Source: Actinomycetota bacterium
GTDB lineage: Bacteria > Actinomycetota > Actinomycetes > Nanopelagicales > Nanopelagicaceae
Assembly: GCA_947372165.1 (NCBI GenBank)
Contig: CANBSP010000011.1
Location: 1-35,754, forward strand
DNA: 35,754 bases
Direction of reading: 5' to 3'
The notes under the pieces are model-generated. The model saw nothing but the letters and a program-made list of their open reading frames with translations. It did no database searches and was not told the DNA's origin. The translations under genes were made by a program, and so were the position numbers. Shown here piece after piece: positions 8,886 through 19,556 of the stretch (the first letter of the stretch is position 1; every line of letters starts with the position of its first letter).

Positions 8886-9716
8886 TTACAGCGACCTTCC
8901 AGTGAGCAGCGTAAAAGCTGAGTTGTAACGCTCTTGCGTCTTTGCAACAACATCATCAGGTAATGCAAGTGGTGTGCTCTCGCGGTCCCACCCAGAGTTC
9001 AGTAACCAATCTCGAACATATTGTTTATCGAAGGATGATCGTGACTCGGTGGACCAGAATCGCGATGAGTCTGGAGTTAAGGCCTCATCGCCTAAGCAGA
9101 TATTACCCTCTTCATCGATACCGAACTCGAACTTGGTATCGGCAAGAATGATTCCGCGTGTGGCGGCATAATCATGAGCCCTGGTGTAGAGCGCTAAAGT
9201 CAGTTCGCGCAGCCTCTCTGCTGCTGCATAACCCACGATCTCGGCTGCTTGAATGAAATCGATATTCTCGTCGTGATCGCCCATCTCCGCCTTTGTTGCT
9301 GGCGTGAAGATGGGTTCGGGCAACTTATCGCCATCCTTCAGCCCTTCGGGAAGGAGAATTCCGCAGATCGATTGGCTCTTCTGATATTCAACCCATCCGC
9401 TACCGGTGATATATCCACGAGCAACACATTCAATCGCAAACATCTTAAGTGGTTTCACTACGACTGCTCGATCTTGAACAACCTCAGGAACTTCAGTCGA
9501 GATAATGTGATTCGGAACAATATCTTTCAGGAAATCGAACCAGAAGAGTGAGAGCTGGGTTAAGAGCACGCCTTTTTTCGGAATCTGTGTTGGGAGAATG
9601 AAATCAAAGGCCGAGATGCGATCGGATGCGACGATCAGCAGATGACCTGAGTCGTTGGTGTAGAGATCGCGCACCTTGCCAGAACGCAGGTGATTCCAAC
9701 CTGCAATCTCGAGCAT
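8886..9716 (-). CDS. purC: SAICAR synthetase
   Basis: Joins CAIR with aspartate using ATP to give SAICAR. The 276 residues include LRSGKVRDLYTND near residue 11, ASDRISAFDFILPTQIPKKG near 30-50, VARGYITGSGW near 97 and DTKFEFGIDEEGNI near 200, the usual SAICAR synthetase motifs. The start codon shares one base with the purB stop (TAATG). purE and purK, which supply CAIR, are not in this window. Confidence 0.97.
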   Translation of the reverse strand: MLEIAGWNHLRSGKVRDLYTNDSGHLLIVASDRISAFDFILPTQIPKKGVLLTQLSLFWFDFLKDIVPNHIISTEVPEVVQDRAVVVKPLKMFAIECVARGYITGSGWVEYQKSQSICGILLPEGLKDGDKLPEPIFTPATKAEMGDHDENIDFIQAAEIVGYAAAERLRELTLALYTRAHDYAATRGIILADTKFEFGIDEEGNICLGDEALTPDSSRFWSTESRSSFDKQYVRDWLLNSGWDRESTPLALPDDVVAKTQERYNSAFTLLTGRSL

Positions 9717-11119
9717 TAGCGAATAGAACCTGGTCGGTACTGCGCCGCGGCAGCGTGTGCGGAAGTGATCGCTTCAATGCGGTTCACAACTCGCAGGGTT
9801 TGAGCATGTGCATCTCCGGTGAACTCAAGTGGAGTCTGCAACAGGTATTCAAGTTCGCTCTTGTTGAGTGGAATGCGCGGATCTGCTGCAATCGCATCAA
9901 CCATCGTATTTGGCTTTCCAGCACGAATTCCGAGAGCGGCAGCGACCGCATGTTCCTTAATGGTCTCGTGGGCCTCTTCTCGGCCGACGCCTGCTTTAAC
10001 GGAGGCCATCAAGATCTTTGTAGTCGCAAGGAAAGGAAGGTAGCGCGTGAGTTCGGCAGCGATCACATCAGGGAAGGCACCAAACTCTTGAAGAACGGTG
10101 AGGAAGGTTTCGATGAGGCCATCGATAGCGTAAAACGCATCTGGCAGAGCCACGCGGCGGACAACGCTGCAGGAGACATCGCCTTCATTCCATTGATCGC
10201 CCGCCATCTCCCCGACCATTGATGAATAACCACGGAGCACAACTGCCAAACCATTTACCCGCTCACATGATCGAGTATTCATCTTGTGAGGCATCGCAGA
10301 GGATCCGACTTGGCCGGCCTTGAATCCTTCGGTGACAAGTTCGGCGCCAGCCATCAAGCGAATAGATGTAGCAAGAGATGATGGTGCTGCAGCGATTTGT
10401 ACAAGTGTTGTCACGACATCAAAATCAAAGGATCGTGGGTAGATCTGCCCAGTTGAATCAAGTACTCGATTAAATCCGAGATAGGCAGCGACTTCATTCT
10501 CAAGCTGTGCATGCGCCCCTGCTGATCCAAGGAGGTCCACTGAATCTTGTGCTGTTCCAACTGGACCCTTGATGCCACGAATCGGATAACGCGAAATTAA
10601 ATTATCAAGGCGCTCATACGCAAAAAGTAATTCTTCAGCAGCTGATGCAAAGCGCTTACCAAGAGTGGTGACCTGTGCTGGCACGTTATGCGAACGACCG
10701 GCGATTGGTTGATCAATATATTCGGATGCGCGTGATCCAAGGAGAGCGAGAGCTGCAACAACACGATCGCGAACAAGGATGAGTCCATCTCTGACCTGCA
10801 TCGCTTCAATATTTTCAGTGAGATCGCGTGATGTCATTCCTGCATGAATCGCTTCGTGGCCGGCAAGATCGTTGAACTCTTCGATCCGTGCCTTCACATC
10901 GTGTCGCGTCACTCGCTCGCGCGCATCGATAGAAGCAAGATCAACCTTTGTTAAGACTGCCTCATAGGCTGCGATCACTAATGGATCGATCGCGTGGCCA
11001 AGATGAGATTGCGCCTTCATCACTGCGATCCAGAGCTTGCGTTCGGAGATGATCTTCTCTTCTGGGCTGAAGATTGCGCGCATCGCGGCTGATGCATAAC
11101 GGTCAGCGAGCAGGCTCAT
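9716..11119 (-). CDS. purB: Adenylosuccinate lyase
   Basis: Cleaves SAICAR to AICAR and adenylosuccinate to AMP, each with release of fumarate, so it serves both the IMP pathway and the AMP branch. Of 467 residues, the fumarase/aspartase-superfamily loop reads GSSAMPHKMNTRSCERVNGL, with Ser in the mobile catalytic loop; most relatives have Pro where this has Thr after MN. TSRDLTENIEAMQVRDG and AGRSHNVPAQVTTLGKRFA carry the substrate-binding and histidine motifs. It follows purD by 22 bases. The start region is an exact copy of the purF start region. Confidence 0.97.
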   Translation of the reverse strand: MSLLADRYASAAMRAIFSPEEKIISERKLWIAVMKAQSHLGHAIDPLVIAAYEAVLTKVDLASIDARERVTRHDVKARIEEFNDLAGHEAIHAGMTSRDLTENIEAMQVRDGLILVRDRVVAALALLGSRASEYIDQPIAGRSHNVPAQVTTLGKRFASAAEELLFAYERLDNLISRYPIRGIKGPVGTAQDSVDLLGSAGAHAQLENEVAAYLGFNRVLDSTGQIYPRSFDFDVVTTLVQIAAAPSSLATSIRLMAGAELVTEGFKAGQVGSSAMPHKMNTRSCERVNGLAVVLRGYSSMVGEMAGDQWNEGDVSCSVVRRVALPDAFYAIDGLIETFLTVLQEFGAFPDVIAAELTRYLPFLATTKILMASVKAGVGREEAHETIKEHAVAAALGIRAGKPNTMVDAIAADPRIPLNKSELEYLLQTPLEFTGDAHAQTLRVVNRIEAITSAHAAAAQYRPGSIR

Positions 11120-11131
11120 GAGGTAATCCTA
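11113..11131. repeat. 19-base exact repeat at the purB start (copy 2)
   Basis: Identical to 5413-5431 at the purF start. Here the upstream half is non-coding spacer between purD and purB. It supplies AGGA about 7 bases before the ATG, so it plausibly acts as the ribosome-binding region. Confidence 0.85.
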
Positions 11132-11141
11132 TCTTTAACTC

Positions 11142-13678
<2,537 letters not shown>

Positions 13679-14713
13679 TTACTTCGAAAGGGTGGTGCCA
13701 GTTGAGCGAAGATCTTCGCAGGCAACTCCAACACGAGCGGCGATACCGGCTTCAGCAGCCTTACCCCAAGCACGTGGATCGTAGGCCTTCTTATTGCCGA
13801 CTTCGCCATCGATCTTCAAGACGCCGTCGTAGTTCTTGAACATGTGCTCAACAACTGGGCGAGTGAATGCATATTGAGTATCGGTATCGATATTCATCTT
13901 AATGACGCCGTAATCAAGGGATTCGCGAATCTCTGAAAGTAGTGAACCAGAACCACCATGGAAGACGAGATCCATTGGCTTTGCTCCTGCTGGTAATCCG
14001 AGCTTTGCAGCAACAGCATCCTGCAAGGTGCGCAAGATCTTTGGCTGGAGAACGACGTTACCTGGCTTGTAGACGCCGTGAACGTTTCCGAATGTTGCGG
14101 CAACCATGTAGCGAGCATTTGCATCATTGCCCAAAGTTTCGAGGGTAAGGAGTGCATCTTCCGGAGTCGAGTAGAGCTTTGCATCGTGCTTAGCCTCGAT
14201 GCCATCTTCTTCGCCACCGACAACGCCGATTTCAATTTCAAGAATGGTGCGAGCAGCCTTTGACTTTTCAAGGAGTTCTGCAGCAACCTTCATATTCTCT
14301 GGCATATCCACTGCTGATCCATCCCACATATGTGAGTTGAAGAGTGGCTTCTGGCCAGCCTTGATGCGATCGGCACCGATAGCGAGAAGTGGGCGCATGA
14401 AGCCATCGAGCTTCTCTGCTGGGCAGTGATCTGTGTGAATGGCGATATTGACGTTGTAATTCTTTGCAACGATATGTGCATACTCAGCGAGCGCAACTGC
14501 GCCATCGACCATGTTCTTCACAGTCGATCCTGAGAGATACTCCGCGCCGCCCCAAGAGATCTGGACGATGCCATCTGACGCAGCCTCTGCGAATCCGCGG
14601 ATTGCACCGATCAGCGTCTGTGAAGAGGAGACGTTAATTGCTGGGTAGGCGAATGATCCAGCCTTCGCACGATCCAACATCTCGGCATAAATTTCGGGGG
14701 TTGCAATTGGCAT
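13679..14713 (-). CDS. fba: Fructose-bisphosphate aldolase, class II
   Basis: Zinc-dependent glycolytic and gluconeogenic aldolase (FBP to DHAP plus GAP). The 344 residues start MPIATPEIYAEMLDRAKAG and show NIAIHTDHCPAEKLDGF (metal and catalytic Asp), EIGVVGGEEDG, VFHGGSGS and INIDTDTQYAF-like NMNIDTDTQYAF segments, as in the FbaA type. A clear AAGGAG lies about 7 bases before ATG, so it has a normal leader, unlike several other genes here. It is the first gene of the run that continues into purA after nine bases, so carbon flow and purine genes probably share transcripts. Confidence 0.97.
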   Translation of the reverse strand: MPIATPEIYAEMLDRAKAGSFAYPAINVSSSQTLIGAIRGFAEAASDGIVQISWGGAEYLSGSTVKNMVDGAVALAEYAHIVAKNYNVNIAIHTDHCPAEKLDGFMRPLLAIGADRIKAGQKPLFNSHMWDGSAVDMPENMKVAAELLEKSKAARTILEIEIGVVGGEEDGIEAKHDAKLYSTPEDALLTLETLGNDANARYMVAATFGNVHGVYKPGNVVLQPKILRTLQDAVAAKLGLPAGAKPMDLVFHGGSGSLLSEIRESLDYGVIKMNIDTDTQYAFTRPVVEHMFKNYDGVLKIDGEVGNKKAYDPRAWGKAAEAGIAARVGVACEDLRSTGTTLSK

Positions 14714-14794
14714 TTCAGATCTCCTTGATCCCAGTCGTGATAGCGAGAAATTCCGCGTAAGTTTCTAGCGAGACGCTTCGTTGGGGTCGCAGGC

Positions 14795-15024
14795 TTACGG
14801 CTAATCCCACCATATTTTGGGGCGGATTGGAATTTGGAGCCCCGCCACACGCTCATGTCGGGGCCGCCAAAGGGTTTGCTGGGTCTAACTGGACTAGAAG
14901 CCGATTCTGGTCAAGAGGCGATCAAGCCCCAAGAGACCAAAATTGGTGTGAAGCAGTGACTGGCTGCCCTTCGCCAAGAGCTTCACTGCCGAACTGGCAA
15001 GGTGCAGGTGCGAAGCTGCCGTAA
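14795..15024. ncRNA. Candidate structured RNA in the 462-base fba-acs gap
   Basis: The gap 14714-15175 has no credible ORF but much pairing potential. TTACGGC (14795-14801) can pair with GCCGTAA (15018-15024), closing about 230 bases. Inside is an 8-bp hairpin with a 5-base loop (14892-14899 with 14905-14912). It contains one G-T pair that becomes A-C on the other strand, so a + strand RNA is mildly favoured. GGTCT/AGACC (14882-14886, 14934-14938) encloses it. GGGGC/GCCCC blocks at 14819, 14839, 14859 and 14926 allow alternative stems. GCAGTGA/TCACTGC (14953-14959, 14983-14989) competes with GTGAAGC/GCTTCAC (14948-14954, 14980-14986). It might be a 6S-like or Ms1-like RNA, or a leader. Strand, ends and identity are unproven. 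Confidence 0.35.
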
Positions 15025-15074
15025 TAAGTCGCATCCACCACATCTCTTATCTCCTTTCACTATCTTTCAGTAGT

Positions 15075-15092
15075 TTGTGTTGATCTGAACAA
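15075..15092. promoter_or_regulatory. Possible regulator-binding palindrome upstream of acs
   Basis: TTGTGTTGATCTGAACAA has matching outer TTGT/ACAA and a GATC centre (12 of 18 positions symmetric). It resembles a weak CRP-type TGTG-N6-CACA site and lies about 80 bases before the likely acs transcription start, with a crp gene 3.7 kb away. A second perfect palindrome, TGATCGATCA, is at 15111-15120. Neither matches the CRP consensus well. Confidence 0.25.
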
Positions 15093-15163
15093 CGGCGAAG
15101 GTACAAGTGGTGATCGATCAAAACTCATAGCCAAAACCCATAGTGTGGATAACCGTCGGCTGG

Positions 15164-15169
15164 TAATCT
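15164..15169 (+). promoter_or_regulatory. Extended -10 box of acs, leaderless type
   Basis: TGGTAATCT (15161-15169) is an extended -10 element (TGN plus TAATCT), followed by six bases and then the GTG start of acs at 15176. There is no ribosome-binding site, so transcription probably begins at or next to the start codon. Confidence 0.6.
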
Positions 15170-15175
15170 CGAAAG

Positions 15176-17143
15176 GTGACTACAGAAGAGATCTCAAACC
15201 TCGGCAACGAGAATCGCCACTTCCCACCTACAGCCGCCTTTGCTGCACAGGCAAATGCCCAACCTTCGCTCTATGACGAAGCGGCAGCTGACCACACCGC
15301 ATTCTGGGAGAAGCAAGCTGGTGCGCTCGCTTGGGATAAGAAGTGGGATCAAGTACTCGATTGGCAACTCCCCTTTGCTAAGTGGTTTATCGGCGGAAAG
15401 ATCAACGCCTCTTACAACTGTATTGATCGCCATGTCATCGAAGGACGTGGAGATCGGGTTGCATTCCATTTCGAAGGTGAACCCGGTGATACACGGACAC
15501 TGACCTACCGCGACATGTTGCGCGAAGTTTCTAAAGCGGCGAATGCTCTAACCGCACTTGGTGTTCAGGCTGGCGACCGCGTCGCAATTTATCTACCACA
15601 TATTCCAGAAGCAGTGATCTCAATGTTGGCCTGCGCGCGTATCGGTGCGGCTCACTCAGTAATCTTTGGCGGATTTAGCGCCGACTCCCTGTTGCAACGA
15701 ATCCAAGATGCAGATGCGACCCTCGTTATTACTGCCGATGGAGGATTCCGAAAGGGCGCAGCATTTGCACTCAAGCCAGTAGTTGATGAGGCTCTTAAGG
15801 GCGAGACAAATGTTCGTAAGGTTTTAGTTGTTCAACGTACCAAGCAAGAGACGGCCTGGAACTCTGATCGCGATATCTGGTGGCACGAATTAGTTGATTC
15901 CCAATCAGAAACCCATAAAGCCGAGGCCTTTGATGCCGAGCATGTCCTCTTTATTCTTTACACATCCGGAACCACAGCAAAGCCGAAGGGGATCTTCCAT
16001 TCAACTGGTGGATATCTGACGCAGACCGCCTTTACTCACAAGATGGTCTTTGACCTCAAGCCAGAGAGCGATATCTACTGGTGCACCGCTGATGTCGGTT
16101 GGATTACTGGCCATTCGTACATGGTCTATGGACCAATGATTAATGGTGCTACTCAGGTGATGTATGAAGGTACTCCTGATACCCCGAATAAAGATCGCAT
16201 CTTTAAGCTCATTGAAAAGTACAAGGTGACCATTCTCTATACCGCGCCTACTCTGATTCGTACCTGGATGAAATGGGGTGATGAGTTCCCGAACTCATGT
16301 GATCTCTCATCGCTACGACTGCTTGGCTCTGTCGGTGAACCGATTAATCCAGAAGCATGGATGTGGTACCGAGAAGTTATCGGTCACAACAATTGCCCAA
16401 TCGTTGATACCTGGTGGCAGACCGAGACTGGCTCGATCATGGTCTCACCACTGCCTGGAATAACTTCAACGAAGCCTGGGTCGGCAATGCGCCCACTTCC
16501 TGGCGTTGATGCAACTGTGATTGATGATGAGGGAAATATCGTTGGTAATGGCCACAGTGGATATCTCACAATCAATAAACCTTGGCCATCAATGATGCGT
16601 GGTGTGTGGGGCGAACCCGAGCGCTATCGCGAAACTTATTGGTCTCGCTTTGAAGGAAAGTACTTCGCTGGCGATGGTGCGAAATGGGATGACGAAGGTG
16701 CGCTTTGGTTATTGGGTCGAGTCGATGATGTGATGAATGTTTCTGGTCACCGCATCTCTACCGCCGAAGTTGAATCAGCACTCGTCTCTCATGAAGCGAT
16801 TGCCGAAGCAGCAGTTGTTGGCGCAAATGATGCAATGACCGGGCAAGCGATCGTTGCCTTCGTCATCTTGCGTGGTGGTATTGATCATGCCAATCCAGAG
16901 AGTGGCGAAGAGTTAACGAAGCATCTCAAAGCCCATGTGGCAAAAGAGATCGGCGCTATTGCTCGCCCACGTCAGATCATGGTTGTGAATGAATTGCCAA
17001 AAACTCGAAGTGGAAAGATTATGCGTCGCCTACTTCGTGACGTTGCGGAGAATCGCGCCGTTGGTGACTCCACCACACTGGCCGATCCAAATGTCATGAA
17101 ACTTATTTCAGAAGGTTTACAGACGGCAAAGAGTGAAGATTAA
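15176..17143 (+). CDS. acs: Acetyl-CoA synthetase (AMP-forming)
   Basis: Activates acetate to acetyl-CoA through acetyl-AMP, allowing growth on acetate or recapture of overflow acetate. The 655 residues match the family. The P-loop-like YTSGTTAKPKGIFH is near residue 262, the WWQTETGS core motif lies near 416, and the C-terminal KTRSGKIMRR contains Lys614, the catalytic lysine that lysine acetyltransferases modify in other bacteria. The start is GTG with no Shine-Dalgarno but a -10 box six bases upstream. The final 41 bases overlap the end of the convergent CvpA-family gene. Neighbouring nth and crp reproduce a conserved actinobacterial order. Confidence 0.97.
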   Translation: MTTEEISNLGNENRHFPPTAAFAAQANAQPSLYDEAAADHTAFWEKQAGALAWDKKWDQVLDWQLPFAKWFIGGKINASYNCIDRHVIEGRGDRVAFHFEGEPGDTRTLTYRDMLREVSKAANALTALGVQAGDRVAIYLPHIPEAVISMLACARIGAAHSVIFGGFSADSLLQRIQDADATLVITADGGFRKGAAFALKPVVDEALKGETNVRKVLVVQRTKQETAWNSDRDIWWHELVDSQSETHKAEAFDAEHVLFILYTSGTTAKPKGIFHSTGGYLTQTAFTHKMVFDLKPESDIYWCTADVGWITGHSYMVYGPMINGATQVMYEGTPDTPNKDRIFKLIEKYKVTILYTAPTLIRTWMKWGDEFPNSCDLSSLRLLGSVGEPINPEAWMWYREVIGHNNCPIVDTWWQTETGSIMVSPLPGITSTKPGSAMRPLPGVDATVIDDEGNIVGNGHSGYLTINKPWPSMMRGVWGEPERYRETYWSRFEGKYFAGDGAKWDDEGALWLLGRVDDVMNVSGHRISTAEVESALVSHEAIAEAAVVGANDAMTGQAIVAFVILRGGIDHANPESGEELTKHLKAHVAKEIGAIARPRQIMVVNELPKTRSGKIMRRLLRDVAENRAVGDSTTLADPNVMKLISEGLQTAKSED

Positions 17144-17594
17144 AGGTCACCTTCGGCGCGTTCTTCTCAATCTTTGTAAATAGCGCGCTCTGCGGAATCT
17201 CGTTATGGCCGATGCTCCATGGCATCGCCATTAAGAGCTTGCCAACAATAAAGATCAAGATCAAGGTGCGGGCGATAGAGAGAGCTGCCCCAAGTAACGA
17301 ATCTGCCCACTTGAATGGTCCGAAGAGAACCTTGCTGTGAAAGGCCGTTGCAAAGCGCTTCAAGATTGCCTCACCCATTGATGCGCCCACAAAGATAGCA
17401 ATAATAATCACGGCGAACTTATTGAGATCACTCTTCCAGGTTGTAACGAAGTGAAGGGCTGTGACGAGTCCAGCAAAGCCTCCGCCAATAAAGCCAACAG
17501 CGCTAAAGAGAGTAGCGAGAAGTCCAGCCCGGTAACCGCGAATCAGAGCCCCCAAGAGAGCCACGGCGATGACCCAATCAACCCAATTCTTCAT
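17103..17594 (-). CDS. CvpA-family membrane protein, MarP-like but without a protease domain
   Basis: A 163-residue protein with four likely membrane helices: DWVIAVALLGALIRGYRAG near residue 6, LLATLFSAVGFIGGGFAGLV, FAVIIIAIFVGASMGEAIL and ADSLLGAALSIARTLILIFI. This is the CvpA (colicin V production) fold. At this position between thioredoxin/nth and acs, mycobacteria carry MarP, a CvpA domain fused to a periplasmic serine protease. Here the reading frame stops after a short tail, inside the end of acs, and no protease domain follows. The start overlaps the thioredoxin stop by four bases. Function is uncertain; acid or oxidative stress tolerance is only suggested by the MarP link. Confidence 0.85.
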   Translation of the reverse strand: MKNWVDWVIAVALLGALIRGYRAGLLATLFSAVGFIGGGFAGLVTALHFVTTWKSDLNKFAVIIIAIFVGASMGEAILKRFATAFHSKVLFGPFKWADSLLGAALSIARTLILIFIVGKLLMAMPWSIGHNEIPQSALFTKIEKNAPKVTFNLHSLPSVNLLK

Positions 17595-18106
17595 AGCGTC
17601 ACTTTAAGGTACTTCTTCACCAGAGATTTGATCTGATCATCTGATGTAAAGAGTCCGATCTGCTTGTAGACCACTTTGCCATTCGCATCGATAAACCACG
17701 TGACTGGCACCCCCATGCCAAAGATGGCGCGGGTCTTTGCTTTCACGTCATATAACTGGGGCCACGTCATCTTGTGAGTGGCAACAAATTTCTGCCCGGC
17801 AGCCATATTTCGTTCTTCAACATCGATGCCGACGATTGCAATCTTCTTCTCTTCGGCGATATCAAGAAGGTGCGGAATCTCTTGCTTACATGGTTCACAC
17901 CATGAACCCCAGACATTAACTAGAACAGGTCCGCGGATCGCCTCAAATGTAATCGAGCCACTTCCGTTGAGGCAGGGCAGAGATATTCCCTTGGAGTAAG
18001 AAGTGGTCGCTACTTTGATGGATGAACATGATGGCGTGCTCGCTGCCTGGACCGGTGTGAGTGATGCGAATGCTAAACCAAGAGCGAGAAGTAAGGCGAG
18101 CTTCAT
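17591..18106 (-). CDS. TlpA/ResA-like secreted thioredoxin
   Basis: A 171-residue exported thiol-disulfide protein. It has a signal peptide (MKLALLLALGLAFASLTPVQA, probable cleavage after VQA), then a TlpA-type thioredoxin fold. The active site is WGSWCEPC with Cys70 and Cys73, and a cis-proline segment GVPVTWFID follows near 133. Extra cysteines at 27 and 45 may form a structural disulfide. It probably reduces or isomerises disulfides outside the membrane. It overlaps nth upstream and the CvpA gene downstream by four bases each, so the three are one operon. Confidence 0.92.
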   Translation of the reverse strand: MKLALLLALGLAFASLTPVQAASTPSCSSIKVATTSYSKGISLPCLNGSGSITFEAIRGPVLVNVWGSWCEPCKQEIPHLLDIAEEKKIAIVGIDVEERNMAAGQKFVATHKMTWPQLYDVKAKTRAIFGMGVPVTWFIDANGKVVYKQIGLFTSDDQIKSLVKKYLKVTL

Positions 18107-18798
18107 CGAAAGTCCTCATCACTTTTTACCAGCGCCATGGCCTTAACTTTATCGGTTTCGCCGATTCCATACGATGGACATAACTTTGCCAGCGGACAAG
18201 CACCACAGGCAGGTTTGCGACTGTGGCAGATACGTCGGCCATGCCAGATCATGCGCTGGGAAAGATTGGTCCATTCTTTCTGTGGAATCAATGCACCCAC
18301 GGCAAACTCCACCTTCACCGGATCTTCGAGATCAGTCCAGCCAAATCGGCGCGCTAATCTTCCAAAATGCGTATCGACGGTAATTCCGGGAATATCGAAG
18401 GCGTGGCCTAAGACGACATTCGCAGTCTTGCGACCAACTCCTGGCAACTTCACGAGTTCAGTTTGAACTGGTGGCACGTCACCGGAATATTCGTGCATCA
18501 ATATCTCACTCAACCCTTTGAGGTGTCGGGCTTTCACATGGAAGAAACCGAGTGGCTCGATGATCTCTTCGATCTCGGGGATCTTCGCTGCAGCCATCTT
18601 CTTTGGAGATCCGAATTTTTTGAAGAGTCGCGGAGTCACTGAGTTCACGCGCTTATCAGTGCATTGCGCACTCAAAACCGTGGCAACCAGCAGTTGAAAA
18701 GGAGTCTGGAAATCGAGTTCACAGCGGACGCTCGGATAACGCGTTGTGAGGATCTGGTACATAGCCTTGGCTTCGCTTGCGCTCTTCAAGGTACTCAC
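18103..18798 (-). CDS. nth: Endonuclease III (DNA glycosylase/AP lyase)
   Basis: Base-excision repair enzyme removing oxidised pyrimidines and nicking AP sites. The 231 residues include the helix-hairpin-helix LPGVGRKTANVVLGHA with catalytic Lys124, Asp142 in TVDTHFGRLARRFG, and the 4Fe-4S ligands C191-x6-C198-x2-C201-x5-C207. The start is GTG at 18798. It has no Shine-Dalgarno, and a TAATCT -10 box ends seven bases upstream, so it is probably leaderless. It leads an operon with the thioredoxin and CvpA genes and diverges from crp. Confidence 0.97.
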   Translation of the reverse strand: MSTLKSASEAKAMYQILTTRYPSVRCELDFQTPFQLLVATVLSAQCTDKRVNSVTPRLFKKFGSPKKMAAAKIPEIEEIIEPLGFFHVKARHLKGLSEILMHEYSGDVPPVQTELVKLPGVGRKTANVVLGHAFDIPGITVDTHFGRLARRFGWTDLEDPVKVEFAVGALIPQKEWTNLSQRMIWHGRRICHSRKPACGACPLAKLCPSYGIGETDKVKAMALVKSDEDFR

Positions 18799-18805
18799 GG
18801 GTTAA

Positions 18806-18811
18806 AGATTA
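18806..18811 (-). promoter_or_regulatory. -10 box of nth, leaderless type
   Basis: TAATCT on the minus strand is followed by seven bases and then the GTG start of nth. The region upstream is shared with the divergent crp promoter within 65 bases. No clear -35 box was found. Confidence 0.5.
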
Positions 18812-18827
18812 GCCCGCTAGCGCTCGG

Positions 18828-18857
18828 TTGGTGATCTGGGCCTGCCTTGAGTAAAGT
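18828..18857 (+). promoter_or_regulatory. Promoter of crp, leaderless type
   Basis: TTGGTG (18828-18833) and TAAAGT (18852-18857) are spaced by 18 bases. The GTG start of crp comes six bases after the -10 box, with no Shine-Dalgarno. Confidence 0.6.
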
Positions 18858-18863
18858 GGATTC

Positions 18864-19553
18864 GTGACCAAAGCTGCCGATGAATCTGTTATTCGTTCCG
18901 CACCTCTTTTTAGCGCACTCAATGATGATGAGGCCACAGCGCTTCGCGCATCAATGACCCAGGTCAAGGTCACAAAAGGCCACACGCTCTTTAAAGAGGG
19001 CGATGAAGGCGATCGTCTTTATGTCGTTCTCGAAGGAAAATTAAAGCTCGGCACATCTTCTATCGATGGTCGCGAGAATCTGCTCTCTATCCTTGGACCC
19101 GGCGAGATGTTCGGCGAACTCTCACTCTTTGATCCAGAACCACGTACTGCCACAGCAACTGCTGTTACCGATGCAAAGTTGCTCGCACTCGCTCATGATC
19201 AAGTTATTGGCCTGGTTACCGCGCACCCACAGGCATCACTTGAATTGCTCCGTCGTCTTGCACAGCGCCTTCGTAAATCTAATGAAATCTTGGCCGACCT
19301 CGTCTTTGCAGATGTCCCGGGTCGCGTCGCTAAAGCGATCATCGATCTTGGTGCACGTTTTGGCCAGCAGAAAGATGATGGGCTCTACGTCAATCACGAT
19401 CTGACTCAAGAAGAACTTGCACAGCTCGTTGGTGCATCACGAGAGACCGTGAATAAAGCTCTCGCAGATTTCGCCGCACGCGGCTGGGTCAGACTCGAAC
19501 CTCGTGCAGTTGTAGTTCTTGACTACGAACGTATCGCCAAGCGCGGTAAGTAG
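18864..19553 (+). CDS. crp: CRP/FNR-family cAMP-binding transcription regulator
   Basis: Global regulator of the CRP/GlxR type. The 229 residues comprise an N-terminal cyclic-nucleotide domain, with the phosphate-binding cassette GEMFGELSLFDPEPRTATATAV near 81-102 (Glu, Arg and Thr as in cAMP binders), a dimerisation helix, and a C-terminal winged helix TQEELAQLVGASRETVNKAL near 188-207. Overall it is very like mycobacterial CRP (Rv3676) and corynebacterial GlxR, with the same gene neighbours (nth, RidA, acs). The start is GTG six bases after a -10 box. It converges on RidA with only three bases between the stops. Confidence 0.95.
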   Translation: MTKAADESVIRSAPLFSALNDDEATALRASMTQVKVTKGHTLFKEGDEGDRLYVVLEGKLKLGTSSIDGRENLLSILGPGEMFGELSLFDPEPRTATATAVTDAKLLALAHDQVIGLVTAHPQASLELLRRLAQRLRKSNEILADLVFADVPGRVAKAIIDLGARFGQQKDDGLYVNHDLTQEELAQLVGASRETVNKALADFAARGWVRLEPRAVVVLDYERIAKRGK

Positions 19554-19556
19554 TAC

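Noticed and set aside
14611-15024. Short frames in and beside the fba-acs gap (both strands)
   Set aside because: Translations are low-complexity Arg/Trp/Pro-rich with no ribosome-binding site; RNA structure explains the gap better.
14819-15024. tmRNA or RNase P RNA in the fba-acs gap
   Set aside because: GGGGCGGATTGG faintly resembles a tmRNA 5' end, but there is no tRNA-like 3' T arm and no RNase P core motifs.
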